From CAZGKX01 sp964525945 (GTDB taxonomy: Bacteria; Pseudomonadota; Gammaproteobacteria; Legionellales; Legionellaceae), in assembly GCA_964525945.1 (NCBI GenBank), contig CAZGKX010000009.1, forward strand, positions 1 to 56,695: DNA of 56,695 nt, written 5' to 3'. Positions 34,669 to 44,816 of this stretch are shown here, one piece after another; position 1 is the first letter of the stretch; the number at the start of each line of letters is the position of its first letter. Both the position numbers and the translations under genes were made by a program. The notes under the pieces are model-generated. The model was given only the letters and a program-made list of their open reading frames with translations. It was not told where the DNA came from and did no database searches.

Positions 34669-36177
34669 TTAAGATAATTTTGATTTATCTGCTTGCGCAA
34701 GCGTATAACTGACTGTGTGGTGCACATAGTCCAACATGGGTTTAGGATAGACACCCATGGCAATAACCATTATGGCCAATAACACATAAGCGCTCATTTC
34801 ATGACGCGACAAGTCTTGAAGTTTTGCGACATGTTCATTGGCTATGGGTCCAAATATGACCCGCTTGTACATCCACAACGTGTAAGACGCCCCAATGATC
34901 AACGTGGTCGCAGCCCAAAATGGGATCCAAAAGCCCGCTTTCATGCAACCCAAGATAACCATAAATTCACCAACAAATCCAGATGTGCCCGGTAGACCGG
35001 CATTCGACATAGCGAATAACATCAAGAAGGAGGCAAAAATTGGCATGGTGTTGATTATTCCCCCAAAATCTTTGATCTGTCGGGTGTGCATACGGTCATA
35101 AATAAAACCTACCCCGGCAAACATTGCGCTCGAAATGAACGCGTGGGAAATCATCACCACAATCGCCCCTTCCAACACCAAACCGGCGTTTCTTAAACCG
35201 CCATGTTCTGCTATGGCAAAAATTGCAAAACAACCTAGCGTCACAAACCCCATGTGCGAAATCGAAGAATAAGCAATAAGGCGCTTCATGTCTTGCTGAA
35301 TGATAGCAATTAATCCCACATAAACAACCGCTATCAGCGATAGAACCACGATGATCATGGCATATTTACTGCACGCATCAGGAACAATCGGCAATGCAAA
35401 ACGGATAAAACCGTAAGCGCCAAGCTTTAATAAAATGGCCGCCAGAACAATTGACCCCCCGGCAGGTGCTTCAGTATGAGCATCAGGTAACCAGGTATGC
35501 ACGGGGAACATCGGGATTTTGATGGCAAAACCAAAGAAAAATGAGATGAAAATCAGCGTTTGGGCTGTCATCCCCAATTTAACCGCATAGAGCGTGTCGA
35601 TGCTAAATGAGCCCGCCAAATACCCCAAATACAAAAAGGAGGCCAACATCAAGACCGAACCTAAAAAGGTGTACAAAAAGAATTTAATCGCAGCGTAAAC
35701 TCGATTGTCCGAACCCCAAATGCCGATGATCAAGTACATCGGGATAAGGGTAGCTTCCCAAAATATGTAAAATACAATCGCATCCATGGCTGAGAATACA
35801 CCAACCAGGAAGCCCTGCATGATAAGAAAAGCTGACAAATATTGGGCAATGCGCTTTTTGATGCTGTTCCAGGTGGCAAGGATTACAATTAAATTTGTGA
35901 ACACACTTAAAACAATCAACAACAGGGATAGACCATCAATACCAAGTGTATAGCGAATCCCCAATGCTGGCATCCACGCAATGTCTTCTACGTATTGCAT
36001 GCTGGCATTGTGAATATCAAAACCTGACATTAACGGCACACACATTCCCAGCGTGAGCAACACGATGAACAACGCTAAATATTTTGAAACATTTGGGTTA
36101 TTGTCATCGCCAGTGAGAAAAATAAACACGCCACCAATAATGGGCAACCAAATTAATAAATTAAGTAAATGATGCAT
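34669..36177 (-). CDS. nuoM: NADH-quinone oxidoreductase subunit M
   Basis: Second of the three antiporter-like proton channels of complex I, 502 residues with about 14 membrane helices. FWEATLIPMYLIIGIWG (the conserved Glu in helix 5), FAIKIPMFPVHTWLPDAHTEAPAGGSIVLAAILLKLGAYGF and MKRLIAYSSISHMGFVTLG are signatures. 43 nt before nuoN. Confidence 0.98.
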   Translation of the reverse strand: MHHLLNLLIWLPIIGGVFIFLTGDDNNPNVSKYLALFIVLLTLGMCVPLMSGFDIHNASMQYVEDIAWMPALGIRYTLGIDGLSLLLIVLSVFTNLIVILATWNSIKKRIAQYLSAFLIMQGFLVGVFSAMDAIVFYIFWEATLIPMYLIIGIWGSDNRVYAAIKFFLYTFLGSVLMLASFLYLGYLAGSFSIDTLYAVKLGMTAQTLIFISFFFGFAIKIPMFPVHTWLPDAHTEAPAGGSIVLAAILLKLGAYGFIRFALPIVPDACSKYAMIIVVLSLIAVVYVGLIAIIQQDMKRLIAYSSISHMGFVTLGCFAIFAIAEHGGLRNAGLVLEGAIVVMISHAFISSAMFAGVGFIYDRMHTRQIKDFGGIINTMPIFASFLMLFAMSNAGLPGTSGFVGEFMVILGCMKAGFWIPFWAATTLIIGASYTLWMYKRVIFGPIANEHVAKLQDLSRHEMSAYVLLAIMVIAMGVYPKPMLDYVHHTVSYTLAQADKSKLS

Positions 36178-36180
36178 ACT

Positions 36181-38154
36181 TTACCCCAGTAACAGCCAAC
36201 ACAGGAAACCCAACATGCTAAATACCATCACAGCAATGTAATGATAAAGATAGCCACTTTGCATAACCCTACTTTTTAAAGCGAACCACATCATGGTTCG
36301 ACCGGTACCATTGACAAGAAGACCATCAATTAATGATTGATCACCTACGCGATAGAAAAACCGACCTAAATTTTTTGTTCCTCGCACAAAAACCAAGTCA
36401 TTGAAGGAATCAAATCCATATTTGTTGAGCAAGAAGCGGTAAGGCCAAGAGAAAGTGTTGGCCAACATGCTGGGTAGTGGTGGAAATGCAATATACGCAA
36501 CCCATGCCAGAAAAATACCCAACATTGTGATCCAAAACACCAACGATGTAGTCGCATGCAGCATGGAATGAAAAGGCGAAGTAACTTCATGCCCTAATTC
36601 AGCCAATACATCGTGGGCAGGTAGAACAAACACAGAAGAGCCCAACAATGCTGGTTTGTTAAACAGCATTGGCATATACAAAATGTAACCTATGATAACC
36701 GATGGTATGGCCAAAATAACCAGTGGCAACCAGATCACCCGGGGTGATTCATGCAGGTGCGATAAAGTGTGCTCATCCATGCGTGGTTTACCATGAAACG
36801 TCATGAAAAAAGAACGGAAGGTGTACAGGGCAGTCACCATAGCACCTGCTGCAACACAAAAATAGGCATAAGCACTGCCCGGTATTTCCGATAATTTAGC
36901 GGCTTCAATAATGGTGTCTTTCGAGTAGAATCCAGCAAAAGGAGGTATTGCACAAAGCGCAAGACTACCGATTAAAAAGGTGGCATAGGTAATGGGCATT
37001 TTCGTTCTCACCCCCCCCATCTTACGCATGTCTTGTTCGTGGTGCATGCCAATGATGACCGAGCCTGCGCCAAGAAACAGCAACGCCTTGAAACAAGCAT
37101 GGGTCAACAAGTGAAACATACCGGCGCTATAAGCAGACACACCCATGGCAACCATCATGTAACCTAATTGCGACAGCGTTGAGTATGCCACCACGCGTTT
37201 AATATCGTTCATGACCAAGGCCAAGATACCCGTAAACAAAGCGCCCGTCGCACCGATCACCAGAACCACACTCAATGCTGTGGTGGAAAATTCGATCAGA
37301 GGTGATATTCGAGCGATCATAAACACACCGGCGGTGACCATGGTCGCGGCATGAATCAATGCCGATATGGGCGTTGGACCCTCCATCGATTCCGGCAACC
37401 AAACATGCAAAGGCACTTGTGCAGATTTGCCCATCGCACCGACAAACAACAACAGGCAGGTGACCGTCATCACAGACCAAGGGTGGCCATTAAACACACT
37501 TATCGTTTCATTGACAAAAACAGGGGCACTGCGAAATACGGTGGCATAATCAAGGCTGCCGGCATACGCCAGTACCATGGCAATGCCCAATATAAATCCA
37601 AAATCACCGACGCGATTCACCAAGAAAGCTTTTAAACTGCCTTCAATCGCTGATTCCTTTTGAAACCAAAAACCGATCAGCAAATAGGAGACCAGACCAA
37701 CCCCTTCCCAACCAAAAAACAACTGCAAGAAATTATTGCCGGTCACCAACATCAACATCATGAAAGTAAACAGGGAAATATAGCTAAAAAAACGCTGGTA
37801 GCCATCGTCATCCACCATGTAGCCAATGCTATAAATGTGCACCAACAACGACACAAAGGTGACAATGAGCAACATAATGACGGTCAGGGGATCAATTAAA
37901 AAACCAATGTGGAATGCGTATGGAAAAAGATCGCCACCACTGGCCCAGGTGTATAAATTGCTGTTCAAAACAGGTTCTGCGCCTGACAACACCATAGAGG
38001 CCACATAAATAGAGAGCAGAAAAGATAAACCAACACCCGTTATGGTAACGCTATGCGCACCCACGCGACCAATTTGGTGCCGAAAAAATCCTGCGATTAC
38101 ACTGCCAACGAGTGGTGCTAAGACAATAATTAAACAACATTGTAAAATGCTCAC
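36181..38154 (-). CDS. nuoL: NADH-quinone oxidoreductase subunit L
   Basis: Distal antiporter-like subunit, which carries the long lateral helix that braces the membrane arm. 657 residues. LFFGWEGVGLVSYLLIGFWF, GKSAQVPLHVWLPESMEGPTPISALIHAATMVTAGVFMIAR and KRVVAYSTLSQLGYMMVA are conserved. The C-terminal region (about 470-657) holds the last helices and the lateral arm. Only 3 nt separate it from nuoM, suggesting coupled translation. Confidence 0.98.
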   Translation of the reverse strand: MSILQCCLIIVLAPLVGSVIAGFFRHQIGRVGAHSVTITGVGLSFLLSIYVASMVLSGAEPVLNSNLYTWASGGDLFPYAFHIGFLIDPLTVIMLLIVTFVSLLVHIYSIGYMVDDDGYQRFFSYISLFTFMMLMLVTGNNFLQLFFGWEGVGLVSYLLIGFWFQKESAIEGSLKAFLVNRVGDFGFILGIAMVLAYAGSLDYATVFRSAPVFVNETISVFNGHPWSVMTVTCLLLFVGAMGKSAQVPLHVWLPESMEGPTPISALIHAATMVTAGVFMIARISPLIEFSTTALSVVLVIGATGALFTGILALVMNDIKRVVAYSTLSQLGYMMVAMGVSAYSAGMFHLLTHACFKALLFLGAGSVIIGMHHEQDMRKMGGVRTKMPITYATFLIGSLALCAIPPFAGFYSKDTIIEAAKLSEIPGSAYAYFCVAAGAMVTALYTFRSFFMTFHGKPRMDEHTLSHLHESPRVIWLPLVILAIPSVIIGYILYMPMLFNKPALLGSSVFVLPAHDVLAELGHEVTSPFHSMLHATTSLVFWITMLGIFLAWVAYIAFPPLPSMLANTFSWPYRFLLNKYGFDSFNDLVFVRGTKNLGRFFYRVGDQSLIDGLLVNGTGRTMMWFALKSRVMQSGYLYHYIAVMVFSMLGFLCWLLLG

Positions 38155-38158
38155 GCTG

Positions 38159-38464
38159 CTACCCTTTTAAATGATTCAGCTGGTTTACATCAATGTTGCC
38201 ACGATTTCGATAGAGCAACATCACTATGGCTAAACCGATTGCCGCTTCTGCTGCAGCAACGGTTAAAATAAAGAAGACAAAAACCTCTCCGGCAGTGGTG
38301 CCATAATAATGAGAGAAAGCAACAAAATTGGTGTTGACTGCGAGCAACATCAGCTCAATGCACACCAACAACAAAATAATATTGCGGCGGTTGATAACGA
38401 TGCCAACTAGACTTAAACCGAATAGGATGGTACTCAACACCAAATAATGAGTTATAGGGATCAT
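38159..38464 (-). CDS. nuoK: NADH-quinone oxidoreductase subunit K
   Basis: Small membrane subunit, 101 residues, three helices. HYLVLSTILFGLSLVGIVINRRNIILLLVCIELMLLAVNTNFVAF includes the conserved membrane Glu residue (ELM) in the proton path; VAAAEAAIGLAIVMLLYR holds the second Glu. 4 nt before nuoL. Confidence 0.97.
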   Translation of the reverse strand: MIPITHYLVLSTILFGLSLVGIVINRRNIILLLVCIELMLLAVNTNFVAFSHYYGTTAGEVFVFFILTVAAAEAAIGLAIVMLLYRNRGNIDVNQLNHLKG

Positions 38465-38474
38465 GCACTATTCC

Positions 38475-39083
38475 TTAAAATTTCTCTGATTTCATATTGA
38501 TCAATTCGACACGATCACCTTTACGGGTCATCAACTGACGCAGAATGCTTTGGCGTTTAGAACGTATAGGTTTACGGTGAACCAACGTGATTGCAGCGAT
38601 GATAGCAACCAATAAGATGACTGCCGCGAGCTCGAATGCAAAAACATAATCGGTGTACAACACCATGCCAATGGCTTCCGTGTTTGAAAGATTGCTTGCG
38701 GTGCTGGTGGCAACGCTGGCAACACTTGTTTTAAAGGTATTTGGGGGTATTGCCGTCAACAATAAACTGACCAACAATGCCACACCAATTAACCCGAAAG
38801 GCAAGTAATAGACAAAATGTTTTTTCATGGACTCAATATCAATGTTCAACATCATGACCACAAACAAGAACAATGTCATGACGGCGCCCACATACACCAA
38901 AACCAAAATAAGTGCCAAAAATTCAGCGTGCACAAGTAACCAAAGCACCGAACTGGTAAAAAACGCTAGAACCAAAAACAGCACACAACGCACTGGGTTG
39001 TTTTGTGTGATAACCATCAATGCCGAAAGAATGGTTATTCCGGCAAAAATATAAAAAAGGATGAGAGGTAACATGTCTTGCAT
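38475..39083 (-). CDS. nuoJ: NADH-quinone oxidoreductase subunit J
   Basis: Membrane subunit with five helices, 202 residues. NNPVRCVLFLVLAFFTSSVLWLLVHAEFLALILVLVYVGAVMTLFLFVVMMLNID is the family core, including the helix 3 region that changes conformation during turnover. The C-terminal tail is basic. Between nuoI and nuoK with 10-nt spacings. Confidence 0.97.
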   Translation of the reverse strand: MQDMLPLILFYIFAGITILSALMVITQNNPVRCVLFLVLAFFTSSVLWLLVHAEFLALILVLVYVGAVMTLFLFVVMMLNIDIESMKKHFVYYLPFGLIGVALLVSLLLTAIPPNTFKTSVASVATSTASNLSNTEAIGMVLYTDYVFAFELAAVILLVAIIAAITLVHRKPIRSKRQSILRQLMTRKGDRVELINMKSEKF

Positions 39084-39094
39084 TTTTTGCCCTT

Positions 39095-39595
39095 TTAACG
39101 GTATTTAGCATCAATAGCGCGGTCAGAAGCTAAGCGTGCTTCCATTAAATCGCCAACGGCCAGTAATTTTTCCTTGGTCATAATATTTTGCCCCCTTTCA
39201 CTGATGTGGTAGTGATGTATAGGCGTGACAACGATTGAATCAACCGGGCATGATTCTTCGCACAACCCACAATTAATGCATTTAAACGCATCAATATCAT
39301 AACGGGTGGTGCGACGTGAGCCATCTTCGCGTGGCTCAGATTCAATGGTTATCGCTAATGCCGGGCAAACCGCTTCACACAATTTGCACGCAATGCAACG
39401 CTCTTCACCGTTCGGATAGCGCCGAAGAGCTAGCATGCCACGAAAACGGGGCGAAATCGGGGTTTGCTCTTCGGGAAACTGCACAGTAATTTTTTTCTTA
39501 AAAAAATACTTACCCGTTAGTTTTAACCCTTGTAATAGTTCTACCAGCAAAAAGCTGCGAACATAATGTTTAGCATATTGATATATTTTTTTCAT
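39095..39595 (-). CDS. nuoI: NADH-quinone oxidoreductase subunit I
   Basis: Carries clusters N6a and N6b that link the peripheral arm to the quinone site. 166 residues; two [4Fe-4S] motifs, CIACKLCEAVCP and CINCGLCEESCP. An amphipathic N-terminal helix (MKKIYQYAKHYVRSFLLVELLQGLKLTG) attaches to the membrane arm. Start at 39595 by family length; the open frame continues upstream inside nuoH. Confidence 0.97.
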   Translation of the reverse strand: MKKIYQYAKHYVRSFLLVELLQGLKLTGKYFFKKKITVQFPEEQTPISPRFRGMLALRRYPNGEERCIACKLCEAVCPALAITIESEPREDGSRRTTRYDIDAFKCINCGLCEESCPVDSIVVTPIHHYHISERGQNIMTKEKLLAVGDLMEARLASDRAIDAKYR

Positions 39596-39597
39596 TC

Positions 39598-40620
39598 TCA
39601 AAACCAAGGTCTTAGATGAGTCATAACCATCAGGGCAGTGACAATTAACCAAACAATAGTCACCGGAATTAGTACTTTCCAACCTAAGCGCATCAGTTGG
39701 TCGTAACGATACCGCGGAAACGTGGCACGAACCCATAAGTACACGAACAAGAAAAAAGACACTTTTAGCAACAACCAGACAAAGCCGGGGACGAAGAAAA
39801 ACAGATCGCCCAACACTGGAATGCCCTCAAAGGGAGACAACCACCCGCCCATAAACAACAACGCAAGGGCTGTTGAAATTAAAGTCATGCTGGCATATTC
39901 AGCCATAAAGAACAAGGCAAAACCTACGGATGAATATTCGACATGGAAACCTGCGACAATTTCAGACTCCCCTTCGGCCAAGTCAAATGGAGCACGATTG
40001 GTTTCCGCTAAGCCGGCAATCCAGAAGACCATAAACAAAGGCAACAAAGGCAGAAACCACCAGTGCCAAAAACCACCGTGCTGAGATTGAACGATTGCAG
40101 TCATGTTCATGCTGCCAGCAGCCAACAACACACCCACGAAAGCAAACCCCATGGCAATTTCATACGACACCGTTTGAGCCGCACTACGTAGAGCACCTAA
40201 CATTGCATATTTGGAATTAGACGCCCAGCCTGATATCAAAATCCCATAAACTCCCAGCGAGCTCATGGCAAATAGGTACAAAACACCCGCATTGATGTTG
40301 GCCAACACCAAACCTTCACCAAAGGGAATAACAGCCCAACCCGCCAACGCAGGTGCCAGAGCAAACAAAGGAGCAATCACAAACAAATATTTGTTAGAGC
40401 GATTTGGAATCACAATTTCTTTGTTGATCAATTTCAATATGTCTGCAAATGGCTGAAGCAAGCCTCGAAACCCGACTCGGTTGGGCCCGATACGCACCTG
40501 GATATAGCCAATGACCTTACGTTCCGCATACGTCAGGTAGGCGACACAAATTAGCAATGGCAATACAATTACCAAAATTTTAATAATTATCCACAGCAAA
40601 ATGCTAATGTCTTGCAACAT
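39598..40620 (-). CDS. nuoH: NADH-quinone oxidoreductase subunit H
   Basis: Membrane subunit that forms most of the quinone chamber, 340 residues, eight helices. LTYAERKVIGYIQVRIGPNRVGFRGLLQPFADILKL and AETNRAPFDLAEGESEIVAGFHVEYSS are the signature blocks. 2 nt before nuoI. Confidence 0.98.
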   Translation of the reverse strand: MLQDISILLWIIIKILVIVLPLLICVAYLTYAERKVIGYIQVRIGPNRVGFRGLLQPFADILKLINKEIVIPNRSNKYLFVIAPLFALAPALAGWAVIPFGEGLVLANINAGVLYLFAMSSLGVYGILISGWASNSKYAMLGALRSAAQTVSYEIAMGFAFVGVLLAAGSMNMTAIVQSQHGGFWHWWFLPLLPLFMVFWIAGLAETNRAPFDLAEGESEIVAGFHVEYSSVGFALFFMAEYASMTLISTALALLFMGGWLSPFEGIPVLGDLFFFVPGFVWLLLKVSFFLFVYLWVRATFPRYRYDQLMRLGWKVLIPVTIVWLIVTALMVMTHLRPWF

Positions 40621-40634
40621 GTTGGTCCTATTTA

Positions 40635-42983
40635 CTATTTAATTGTAATCGCAGCGTAAGCTTGCCCTAAGTCCACTGTTTCTGGCAAAGCATTAGGCAC
40701 CCACACTGCGTCTTTCGCAATGCGCGCGTCACGTTGCAGCGGCAATGTTATCTCAATATTTCCCTGAGATATAGTGGCTATTTCATCTAATTTAAAACGA
40801 TCTGCTGTGTCGGGGTGCATTTTAATGGTAGCAACATCGGCAGCAGCACAACTTTGCAATGGTGTAGCATGTCTAACGATAGCATCGCAACGGTACAAGG
40901 GCCATTCGCCAATCCGTTCTAAATGTTCACCACTCATAGGCAATGATTCAGGATAAAACGGTTGGTATGCTAATTCCTGCATCATGTCGTACTGGATTTT
41001 GAGTTCATCGAAAACCTCATTGGTGGAGGTATATTCAAAACCATGACAGTGCATCAAATTGGCTAAAACACGTAAAATTTTCCAGGCGGGCCTGGCTTCC
41101 CCGTAAGGTGTTACAGCTCCTTTAAACGACTGCCACGTTTTGTCCACGTTGATGAAAGTGCCCGATGTTTCAGAAAAAGTCGCCATCGGTAAAATAACAT
41201 CCGCGTAATCTTGCATGGTCTCATCGGCGTAAGACGTCAATACCACCACAAATTCTGCAGCAAGCATGGCTTGCCGGGCCTGATATGGATTTGCAAAATC
41301 AAAGCTAGGATCTGCACCCATCAGTAAATAACCTTTTAAATGCGCTTCCAAGGCCGATTTAACATCTAAACCCGCTGGTTCGCTTACTTTTCCAGCCGAA
41401 CTGCGATGAGGAAGCATGCCGGCCAAACAAGCTCCTGCACTATTAGCGCCGTTGGTAAAGCGTAGAACACGTGCTCCTGTTAGCTGCTCTAACGTGGCGA
41501 CCAAAGTCCGTAGCAATGCGGCATGCGGATGATTTTCGACGATTGCGCCGGTTACAATCGCTGATTTTTGCTGTTGTAGACCTGCTGCAATCTGTTGAAT
41601 GGCAGCGCTAGGCTCAAGACCAAGGAGCAATTTTTGTATCGATTCGGGCAACCGTTCAACGTCCACAGCAACGGCGGCAATTAAGCTGGCCAGTTGCATG
41701 GGTAATTCTTGCGGCGAAACAATGATTTTCTGGGCAACACCGAAATGGTAATTATAATCCACCACATTCATCGCAAAAACTTGCCCGCCATTTTTAAACG
41801 CTTTGCGAACCCGAACACCGGCCAGAGGAAGTTCACGTTCAATATTACAGCCAAGCAACAGTAGAGCATGTTGCTCTTCAAGCTCCGCATATGGCAATGA
41901 ACTTTCGGGCATAATGGGTTGCTGATGTTGATCTCTAAAATCCACTTGTTGTAAGCGATGATCTAAATTATGTACGCCAACATCCCTCATCATTTTTTGC
42001 AACAAGTACAATTCTTCAAGTGTGGATGAAGCCGATGCCAACGCAGCAAACTGCTCTGCACCATGCTGTTTGATCACGCGAGCCATACCAGCGGCCGCAT
42101 ATTTCAATGCACTTTCCCAATCGACAGCTTCCCACTGACCGTTTTGTTTGATCATGGGCTGGGCGGCACGTGCCTCGCTGTGCAACCCTAAATAACTAAA
42201 GCGATCACGATCAGATAACCATGTTTCATTGATGGTTTCTTGTTCTTTGGGGACAACGCGCATCAGACGATTGCGGCGCGTGTGTAGGTAAATATTTGAG
42301 CCAAGGCAATCATGGGGAGCGATGCTTTCATGTTGCGTCATTTCCCAAGCACGAGCGGTAAATCGGTATGGCTTGGTCGTCAATGCACCTACAGGGCAAA
42401 GATCGATGATATTGCCAGAAATTTCTGACGTGATGCTATGTTGAATATAGGTACCAATTTGGGTGTCTTCACCACGACCTGTTGCACCTAATTCTCGTAA
42501 TCCAGCAATTTCATCACCAAATCGCACGCAGCGTGTACAATGAATGCAACGGGTCATTTCAGTCGCTATCAAAGGACCTAAATCATCATTGGCCACAGCG
42601 CGTTTGCTGTTGTCATACGTGGAATGATCATCGCCATAACCCATGGACACATCTTGCAACTCGCACTCACCACCTTGGTCACAAATAGGGCAGTCCAACG
42701 GGTGGTTGATCAGTAAAAAATCCATCACTGCTTTTTGAGAACGAATAGCAGCATTTGATTTTGTAAATACTTTCATGCCATTGCTGATTGGTGTTGCGCA
42801 GGCTGGTACAGTTTTTTTACTGTTTTCGATTTCAACCAAACACATTCGGCAATTTGCAGCCACTGACAATTTTTTGTGATAACAAAAACGAGGAATATGA
42901 ATGCCCGCTTCATCAGCAACTTCAATGATCATTTTGCCGTTGTCTACTTCTATTGTTTTTCCATCGATTTCAATGGTAGCCAT
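40635..42983 (-). CDS. nuoG: NADH-quinone oxidoreductase subunit G
   Basis: Largest peripheral-arm subunit, 782 residues. N-terminal [2Fe-2S] ferredoxin domain (CYHKKLSVAANCRMCLVEI), His/Cys cluster region (HPLDCPICDQGGECELQD), two [4Fe-4S] motifs (CIHCTRCVRFGDE), then a molybdopterin-oxidoreductase-like domain that does not bind molybdenum in this family. The extra N7 cluster cysteines seen in E. coli were not looked for residue by residue. Confidence 0.97.
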   Translation of the reverse strand: MATIEIDGKTIEVDNGKMIIEVADEAGIHIPRFCYHKKLSVAANCRMCLVEIENSKKTVPACATPISNGMKVFTKSNAAIRSQKAVMDFLLINHPLDCPICDQGGECELQDVSMGYGDDHSTYDNSKRAVANDDLGPLIATEMTRCIHCTRCVRFGDEIAGLRELGATGRGEDTQIGTYIQHSITSEISGNIIDLCPVGALTTKPYRFTARAWEMTQHESIAPHDCLGSNIYLHTRRNRLMRVVPKEQETINETWLSDRDRFSYLGLHSEARAAQPMIKQNGQWEAVDWESALKYAAAGMARVIKQHGAEQFAALASASSTLEELYLLQKMMRDVGVHNLDHRLQQVDFRDQHQQPIMPESSLPYAELEEQHALLLLGCNIERELPLAGVRVRKAFKNGGQVFAMNVVDYNYHFGVAQKIIVSPQELPMQLASLIAAVAVDVERLPESIQKLLLGLEPSAAIQQIAAGLQQQKSAIVTGAIVENHPHAALLRTLVATLEQLTGARVLRFTNGANSAGACLAGMLPHRSSAGKVSEPAGLDVKSALEAHLKGYLLMGADPSFDFANPYQARQAMLAAEFVVVLTSYADETMQDYADVILPMATFSETSGTFINVDKTWQSFKGAVTPYGEARPAWKILRVLANLMHCHGFEYTSTNEVFDELKIQYDMMQELAYQPFYPESLPMSGEHLERIGEWPLYRCDAIVRHATPLQSCAAADVATIKMHPDTADRFKLDEIATISQGNIEITLPLQRDARIAKDAVWVPNALPETVDLGQAYAAITIK

Positions 42984-43000
42984 TGGTAACCTTCTTAAAA

Positions 43001-44278
43001 TTAGACGCTTACACTAGAGCGTTTATGTTTAATAAAATGCTCAAATTCATGATAAAAATGCTTAACAAAACTTTGAACCGGCCATGCTGCTGCTTCACCA
43101 AGCGCACAAATGGTTCGACCCTCGATGTTGTCCGCAACATTGACCAATTTTTCTATATCTCCTGGCTTGCCATGGCCTTCTTTGATGGTATGCAACAAGC
43201 GTACCAACCACCCAGTGCCTTCACGGCACGGTGTGCATTGACCACATGACTCGTCCATATAGAATTCCGAAATTCGATACAATGCATCCACCATGCAGGT
43301 TGTTTCATCCATAACGATGACCGCGCCCGAGCCCAATCCAGAGCCTGCTTTTTGAATGCTGTCGTAATCCATGTCCAACGTCATCATCACATCGCCAGGC
43401 AGTACAGGCATTGATGTTCCGCCCGGGATGACTGCTTTGATGCGTCGACCGTCGCGTACGCCACCCGCTAACTCGAGCAACGTTTTAAAAGGTGTACCCA
43501 ATGGAATTTCAAAATTAGCAGGATTATTGACATGGCCGCTGACACTAAAGCATTTCGCACCACCATTATTGGGCTTGCCCAATTTCAAAAACCAATCACC
43601 GCCTTTTTCTAAAATAACAGGCACAGAAGCAAACGTTTCCGTGTTGTTGATGGTCGTTGGTTTGCCATACAACCCATAATTGGCTGGGAAAGGAGGTTTA
43701 AAACGTGGCATGCCTTTTTTGCCTTCAAGTGAATTCAGCAATGCCGTCTCTTCACCGCAAATATAAGCACCCGCGCCTAAATGGTTATAGAGATCGAAAT
43801 CAACACCAGAATCCAAGATGTTTTTTCCCAGTAACCCTTGTTGATAAGCTTCTTTTAAAGCCAATTCTGAGCGTTCGAACGGTTCCCAAAATTCTCCGCG
43901 GATGTAATTGTAACCTAGCGTTGCTCCCATGACATAACCGGCAATGGCCATACCTTCAATCAATTGATGTGGGTTATAGCGCAAAATATCACGATCTTTG
44001 CACGTGCCGGGTTCACCTTCGTCTGAATTACACACCACGTATTTTTGCACCGGCGTGTTGCGGTTCATGAAACTCCACTTGAGGCCTGTGGGAAAGCCTG
44101 CGCCCCCCCTGCCACGCAGGGCAGAAAGCTTTAATTCATCAATGATTTGTTGCGGTGGCGTTTGTTCTGACAAAATACGCCGCCAAGCACTATAACCACC
44201 CACGCTCAAATAAGCCGCCAAACTCCACGGCTCCGCTAAATGAAAGGTTCGATAACAGACTTGATTCAATTCAACCAT
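43001..44278 (-). CDS. nuoF: NADH-quinone oxidoreductase subunit F
   Basis: NADH-binding subunit with FMN and the N3 [4Fe-4S] cluster, 425 residues. GRGGAGFPTGLKWSFM (FMN/NADH glycine loop), GAGAYICGEETALLNSLEGKKGMPRFKPPFPA and ESCGQCTPCREG (three of the four cluster Cys) are diagnostic. 17 nt before nuoG. Confidence 0.98.
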   Translation of the reverse strand: MVELNQVCYRTFHLAEPWSLAAYLSVGGYSAWRRILSEQTPPQQIIDELKLSALRGRGGAGFPTGLKWSFMNRNTPVQKYVVCNSDEGEPGTCKDRDILRYNPHQLIEGMAIAGYVMGATLGYNYIRGEFWEPFERSELALKEAYQQGLLGKNILDSGVDFDLYNHLGAGAYICGEETALLNSLEGKKGMPRFKPPFPANYGLYGKPTTINNTETFASVPVILEKGGDWFLKLGKPNNGGAKCFSVSGHVNNPANFEIPLGTPFKTLLELAGGVRDGRRIKAVIPGGTSMPVLPGDVMMTLDMDYDSIQKAGSGLGSGAVIVMDETTCMVDALYRISEFYMDESCGQCTPCREGTGWLVRLLHTIKEGHGKPGDIEKLVNVADNIEGRTICALGEAAAWPVQSFVKHFYHEFEHFIKHKRSSVSV

Positions 44279-44290
44279 GGCTTATAAACT

Positions 44291-44809
44291 CTATTGTGTT
44301 TGGTCTTGATACTGTTTCAACAATTGATCCACGGTATCTGTGGTTAGTTTTTCGTGATAATTTTTATCAATTTGCATCATTGGCGCATTGACGCACGCCC
44401 CAAGGCATTCCACGGCGCGGAGCGTAAAACAGCCGTCGTCAGTGGTTTCACCCAATTTGATGTTTAATTTGTGTTGTAAATGCGACACGATCGCTGCTGA
44501 ATCACGCAATTGGCAAGAGATATTGGTGCACACGTTGATGAGGTGACGTCCCACAGGCTTTAATTCATACATGCTGTAAAAACTTGCAACTTCATACACA
44601 GCAATTGCGGGCATGTCTAAATAGCCAGCCAATGCGTCCATGGCTTCGGTGGTCAAATAGCCTTGCTGTTCTTGAATCACCATCAGCGCGCTCATCACTG
44701 CTGACTGTTTTTCCTCGGCAGGGTATTTAGCGATCCAATGATCAATGTGTTCAATCCCTGCGGCGCTCACGTATTGAAGCAATTTTTCTGAATTATCAGG
44801 CATACTCAT
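44291..44809 (-). CDS. nuoE: NADH-quinone oxidoreductase subunit E
   Basis: Peripheral subunit with the N1a [2Fe-2S] cluster in a thioredoxin-like fold, about 172 residues. CTNISCQLR and CLGACVNAPMM supply the four cluster cysteines. ATG 44809 or 44803 (both after AAGG) begins the protein; the frame upstream lies inside nuoD. Confidence 0.96.
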   Translation of the reverse strand: MSMPDNSEKLLQYVSAAGIEHIDHWIAKYPAEEKQSAVMSALMVIQEQQGYLTTEAMDALAGYLDMPAIAVYEVASFYSMYELKPVGRHLINVCTNISCQLRDSAAIVSHLQHKLNIKLGETTDDGCFTLRAVECLGACVNAPMMQIDKNYHEKLTTDTVDQLLKQYQDQTQ

Positions 44810-44816
44810 CAACCTT